Origin: Candidatus Eiseniibacteriota bacterium
GTDB taxonomy: Bacteria > Eisenbacteria > RBG-16-71-46 > JAGVPR01
NCBI GenBank assembly: GCA_020052115.1
Contig: JAGVPR010000252.1
Location: 1 to 7,531, forward strand
DNA length: 7,531 bases
Direction: 5' to 3'
Below, one piece after another: positions 6,085 through 7,531 of this stretch (position 1 is the stretch's first letter; the number at the start of each line of letters is the position of its first letter). A model generated the notes under the pieces. It was not told the origin of the DNA, searched no databases, and saw only the letters and a list, made by a program, of their open reading frames with translations. The position numbers and the translations under genes are program-made.

Positions 6085-6766
6085 AGTCCGTGAGGCTGTA
6101 TCTGAAGATTTGCCAGAGGGCCAGGAAGCCGTCCACCCAGGTGATCTTCTTCCCTTCGGAGTAGTCTCGGCCGCTGTAGGAGATCGGCACCTCGTAGACG
6201 CGATAGCGGCGTCGCGCCACTTTCGCGGTGAACTCCGGCTCGAATCCGAACCGGTTCTCGCGAAGCCGCAGACTCCGCCCGACTTCGGCGCGGAAGACCT
6301 TGAAGCCGCTCTCCATGTCGGTCAGGTTCAGGTTCGTCAGCATGTTGGAGAGCGTGGTGAGCGTTCGGTTGCCGACGTAGTGCCAGTACAGATGAACCCG
6401 ATGCTCTCCGCCTCCCAGGAAGCGCGAGCCGAAGACGACGTCGGCCCTGCCGTCGAGGATCGGCTGGAGAAGACGCGGGTAATCGGCGGGGTCGTACTCT
6501 AGATCCGCATCCTGGATGAGGATGATGTCCCCCGTGGCGTTCTCGATCGCCGTCCGGATTGCCGCGCCCTTGCCGCGGTTCGCGGGGTGCCGGAACACGC
6601 GGACGTCTCCTCCGCCAAGACTCTCCAGGCGCTGACCGGTTCCGTCGGTGGACGCGTCGTCCACGACGAGGATCTCCTTCGGCACATCCACGGCCCGCAC
6701 GCGCCGCAAGATCTCCTCGATCGTGCCGCTCTCGTTGTAGACGGGCATGACCACGCTGAGCTTCAC
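6083..6766 (-). CDS. Family 2 glycosyltransferase, DPM1-like (polyprenyl-phosphate sugar synthase type)
   Basis: Members of this group move a sugar from a nucleotide donor to a polyprenyl phosphate at the inner face of the cytoplasmic membrane, supplying envelope glycan or protein glycosylation. The 227 residues form one GT-A domain: SVVMPVYNESGTI at 4-16, VVDDASTDGT at 34-43, NRGKGAAIRTA at 63-73, and the metal-binding DAD at 86-88 within QDADLEYDP. DMESGFKVFR at 150-159 and the C-terminal EGKKITWVDG at 204-213 are typical of bacterial DPM1-like proteins. There is no membrane segment, unlike GtrB/ArnC types with C-terminal helices. The start is GTG at 6766, backed by GGAGG 6 nt upstream. It has its own promoter and a hairpin at its end, so it is probably a single-gene unit. 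The sugar and the acceptor cannot be inferred, and no neighbour helps. Confidence 0.92.
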   Translation of the reverse strand: MKLSVVMPVYNESGTIEEILRRVRAVDVPKEILVVDDASTDGTGQRLESLGGGDVRVFRHPANRGKGAAIRTAIENATGDIILIQDADLEYDPADYPRLLQPILDGRADVVFGSRFLGGGEHRVHLYWHYVGNRTLTTLSNMLTNLNLTDMESGFKVFRAEVGRSLRLRENRFGFEPEFTAKVARRRYRVYEVPISYSGRDYSEGKKITWVDGFLALWQIFRYSLTD

Positions 6767-6805
6767 AGAACCCCTCCACGCCGGCGATCGAAGCTGAACC
6801 GTCGC

Positions 6806-6834
6806 AGTCTAGCCGCCGGCGCCGCCATCGTCAA
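6806..6834 (-). promoter_or_regulatory. Sigma-70 type promoter of the glycosyltransferase gene
   Basis: On the minus strand TTGACG (6834-6829) and TAGACT (6811-6806) are separated by exactly 17 nt. The start would fall near 6799-6800, giving a leader of about 33 nt ending in the GGAGG ribosome site. The -35 box is five of six to consensus and the -10 four of six. Confidence 0.65.
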
Positions 6835-6909
6835 CGCACGCGGCGTCTTGGTCGTCCCCGCGCTTCTTCCACGACCGCGGCTTCGACGCCTGGACGCGCG
6901 GACTCCAGC

Positions 6910-7531
6910 TCACCGTTTGAGGATCGCCCCCGGCGCCCAAGCGATCGCGAGCGCGAACGGCGACGAGAACCCGCCGACGGAGGAGAGAACGGTCCCCTCG
7001 GGCGAGAGCCGAACGATCCTCCCGTTCCCCGAATCGGCCACCCACACGTCTCGCGTGACCGGATCCACCCTGAGCGCCCGTGGTGTCGAGAAGCCCGTCG
7101 CGCTGACGAGGATGGCCGCGAGATCGTCGTCGAAGCGCACCACGCGACCGCCCATCGCGTCCGCCACCCAGCAGCCGCCGGCGGGATCGGCCGCGACATC
7201 CGCGGGGCCCGTGAGGAGCCTGGAGACCGCGAGCACGGTGTCGCCGGATGCGGCGATCTTGTAAACGGCATCGGCCGCGCCTGCATCCACGAGCCAGACG
7301 ACCGCGCTGTCGGCCGAAACGGACAGCGAGAACGGGTGCACGAAGTCCGTGAGCAGCGAGAGCCTCCGGCCGCTCGCCCCGTCCAGGCGGGCCACGCAGC
7401 CGCCCCGATCCGCGACCCAGAGCGAACCGTCGGTCTCGTTCCAGGCCAGATCCTCCACGCCGACCCCTGTCGAATCGTCGGCCCAAGCGAGCGCGTGCCC
7501 GGCGCCGTACCCGTGGATGGCGCCGGTGTCG
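6910..7531 (-). CDS. NHL-type beta-propeller protein, C-terminal part (start outside window)
   Basis: The reading frame is open to the right edge, so only the last 206 residues are seen. It is built of regular repeats with the strand motif W(V/L)(A/V)D at nucleotides 7419, 7296, 7170 and 7044 (first base of each Trp), that is every 41-42 residues. Examples are LWVADRGG, CWVADAMGGRVVRF and VWVADSGNGRIVRLSPEG. This is the pattern of NHL or SMP-30/YncE-like propeller blades, which bind proteins, sugars or small ligands and are often secreted or on the surface. No signal peptide can be judged because the N-terminus is missing. The protein stops at AILKR, where the next WVAD would be expected, so the last blade is incomplete. 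It is followed by a 143-nt gap holding the next gene's promoter. No enzyme motif is visible and no specific function can be given. Confidence 0.8.
   Translation of the reverse strand, partial: DTGAIHGYGAGHALAWADDSTGVGVEDLAWNETDGSLWVADRGGCVARLDGASGRRLSLLTDFVHPFSLSVSADSAVVWLVDAGAADAVYKIAASGDTVLAVSRLLTGPADVAADPAGGCWVADAMGGRVVRFDDDLAAILVSATGFSTPRALRVDPVTRDVWVADSGNGRIVRLSPEGTVLSSVGGFSSPFALAIAWAPGAILKR

Noticed and set aside
5869..6164. Short plus-strand frames in the gap between recJ and the glycosyltransferase gene
   Set aside because: They have no clear ribosome site or motif and cover the promoter, dyad and hairpin, which explain the gap better.
5940..6779. Minus-strand frame of about 279 codons overlapping the glycosyltransferase
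   Set aside because: It is an off-frame Arg/Gly/Ala-rich reading; the 227-residue frame carries all family motifs.
6850..6908. Short inverted repeats GGTCGT/ACGACC and CTGGA/TCCAG after the propeller gene
   Set aside because: The arms are only 5-6 bp, with loops of 9-15 nt and no T-run, as expected by chance in high-GC sequence. I cannot support a terminator.
6910..7044. Frameshift at the end of the propeller gene
   Set aside because: Neither alternative frame beyond 6918 encodes a blade motif, so there is no sign of a continued coding sequence.

Overview
This is a gene-dense, high-GC (roughly two thirds G+C by eye) bacterial chromosome segment. Every supported gene lies on the minus strand, so transcription runs from high to low coordinates. 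The organism is probably a diderm: one gene encodes a small outer-membrane beta-barrel with a signal peptide and a terminal phenylalanine. The phylum cannot be fixed from the sequence. The recJ-rel-dtd order is widespread (seen for example in Deltaproteobacteria and Firmicutes). The GC content, the NHL-type propeller and the barrel would suit an FCB-group or Eisenbacteria-like lineage, but that is a low-confidence inference.

Layout in transcription order. (1) 7531-6910 is the 3' part of a beta-propeller (NHL-like) gene that enters from the right edge. (2) 6834-6083 is a single-gene unit for a family 2, DPM1-like polyprenyl-phosphate glycosyltransferase. It has a good sigma-70 type promoter and a strong hairpin at its stop codon. 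(3) 5994-1 is a tightly packed cluster: recJ, rel (bifunctional RelA/SpoT), a small outer-membrane barrel protein, dtd, maf and mtnA (cut by the left edge). A promoter-like element with an extended -10 and a perfect 8-bp dyad stand before recJ. Downstream of rel the genes are separated by 6 nt or overlap by 4-14 nt, so they are probably translationally coupled.

The cluster brings together maintenance functions: recombinational repair (RecJ), (p)ppGpp synthesis and hydrolysis (Rel), removal of D-amino acids from tRNA (Dtd), nucleotide-pool sanitation (Maf) and the methionine salvage isomerase (MtnA). The barrel gene between rel and dtd is the unexpected member.

I found no tRNA, rRNA, CRISPR array, insertion sequence or defence system. 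No stretch longer than 300 bases lacks a gene. The two largest gaps (5894-6082 and 6767-6909) hold regulatory signals. Nothing here amounts to a clearly new biological system; the items most worth checking are the barrel gene, the recJ promoter dyad and the matching promoters.
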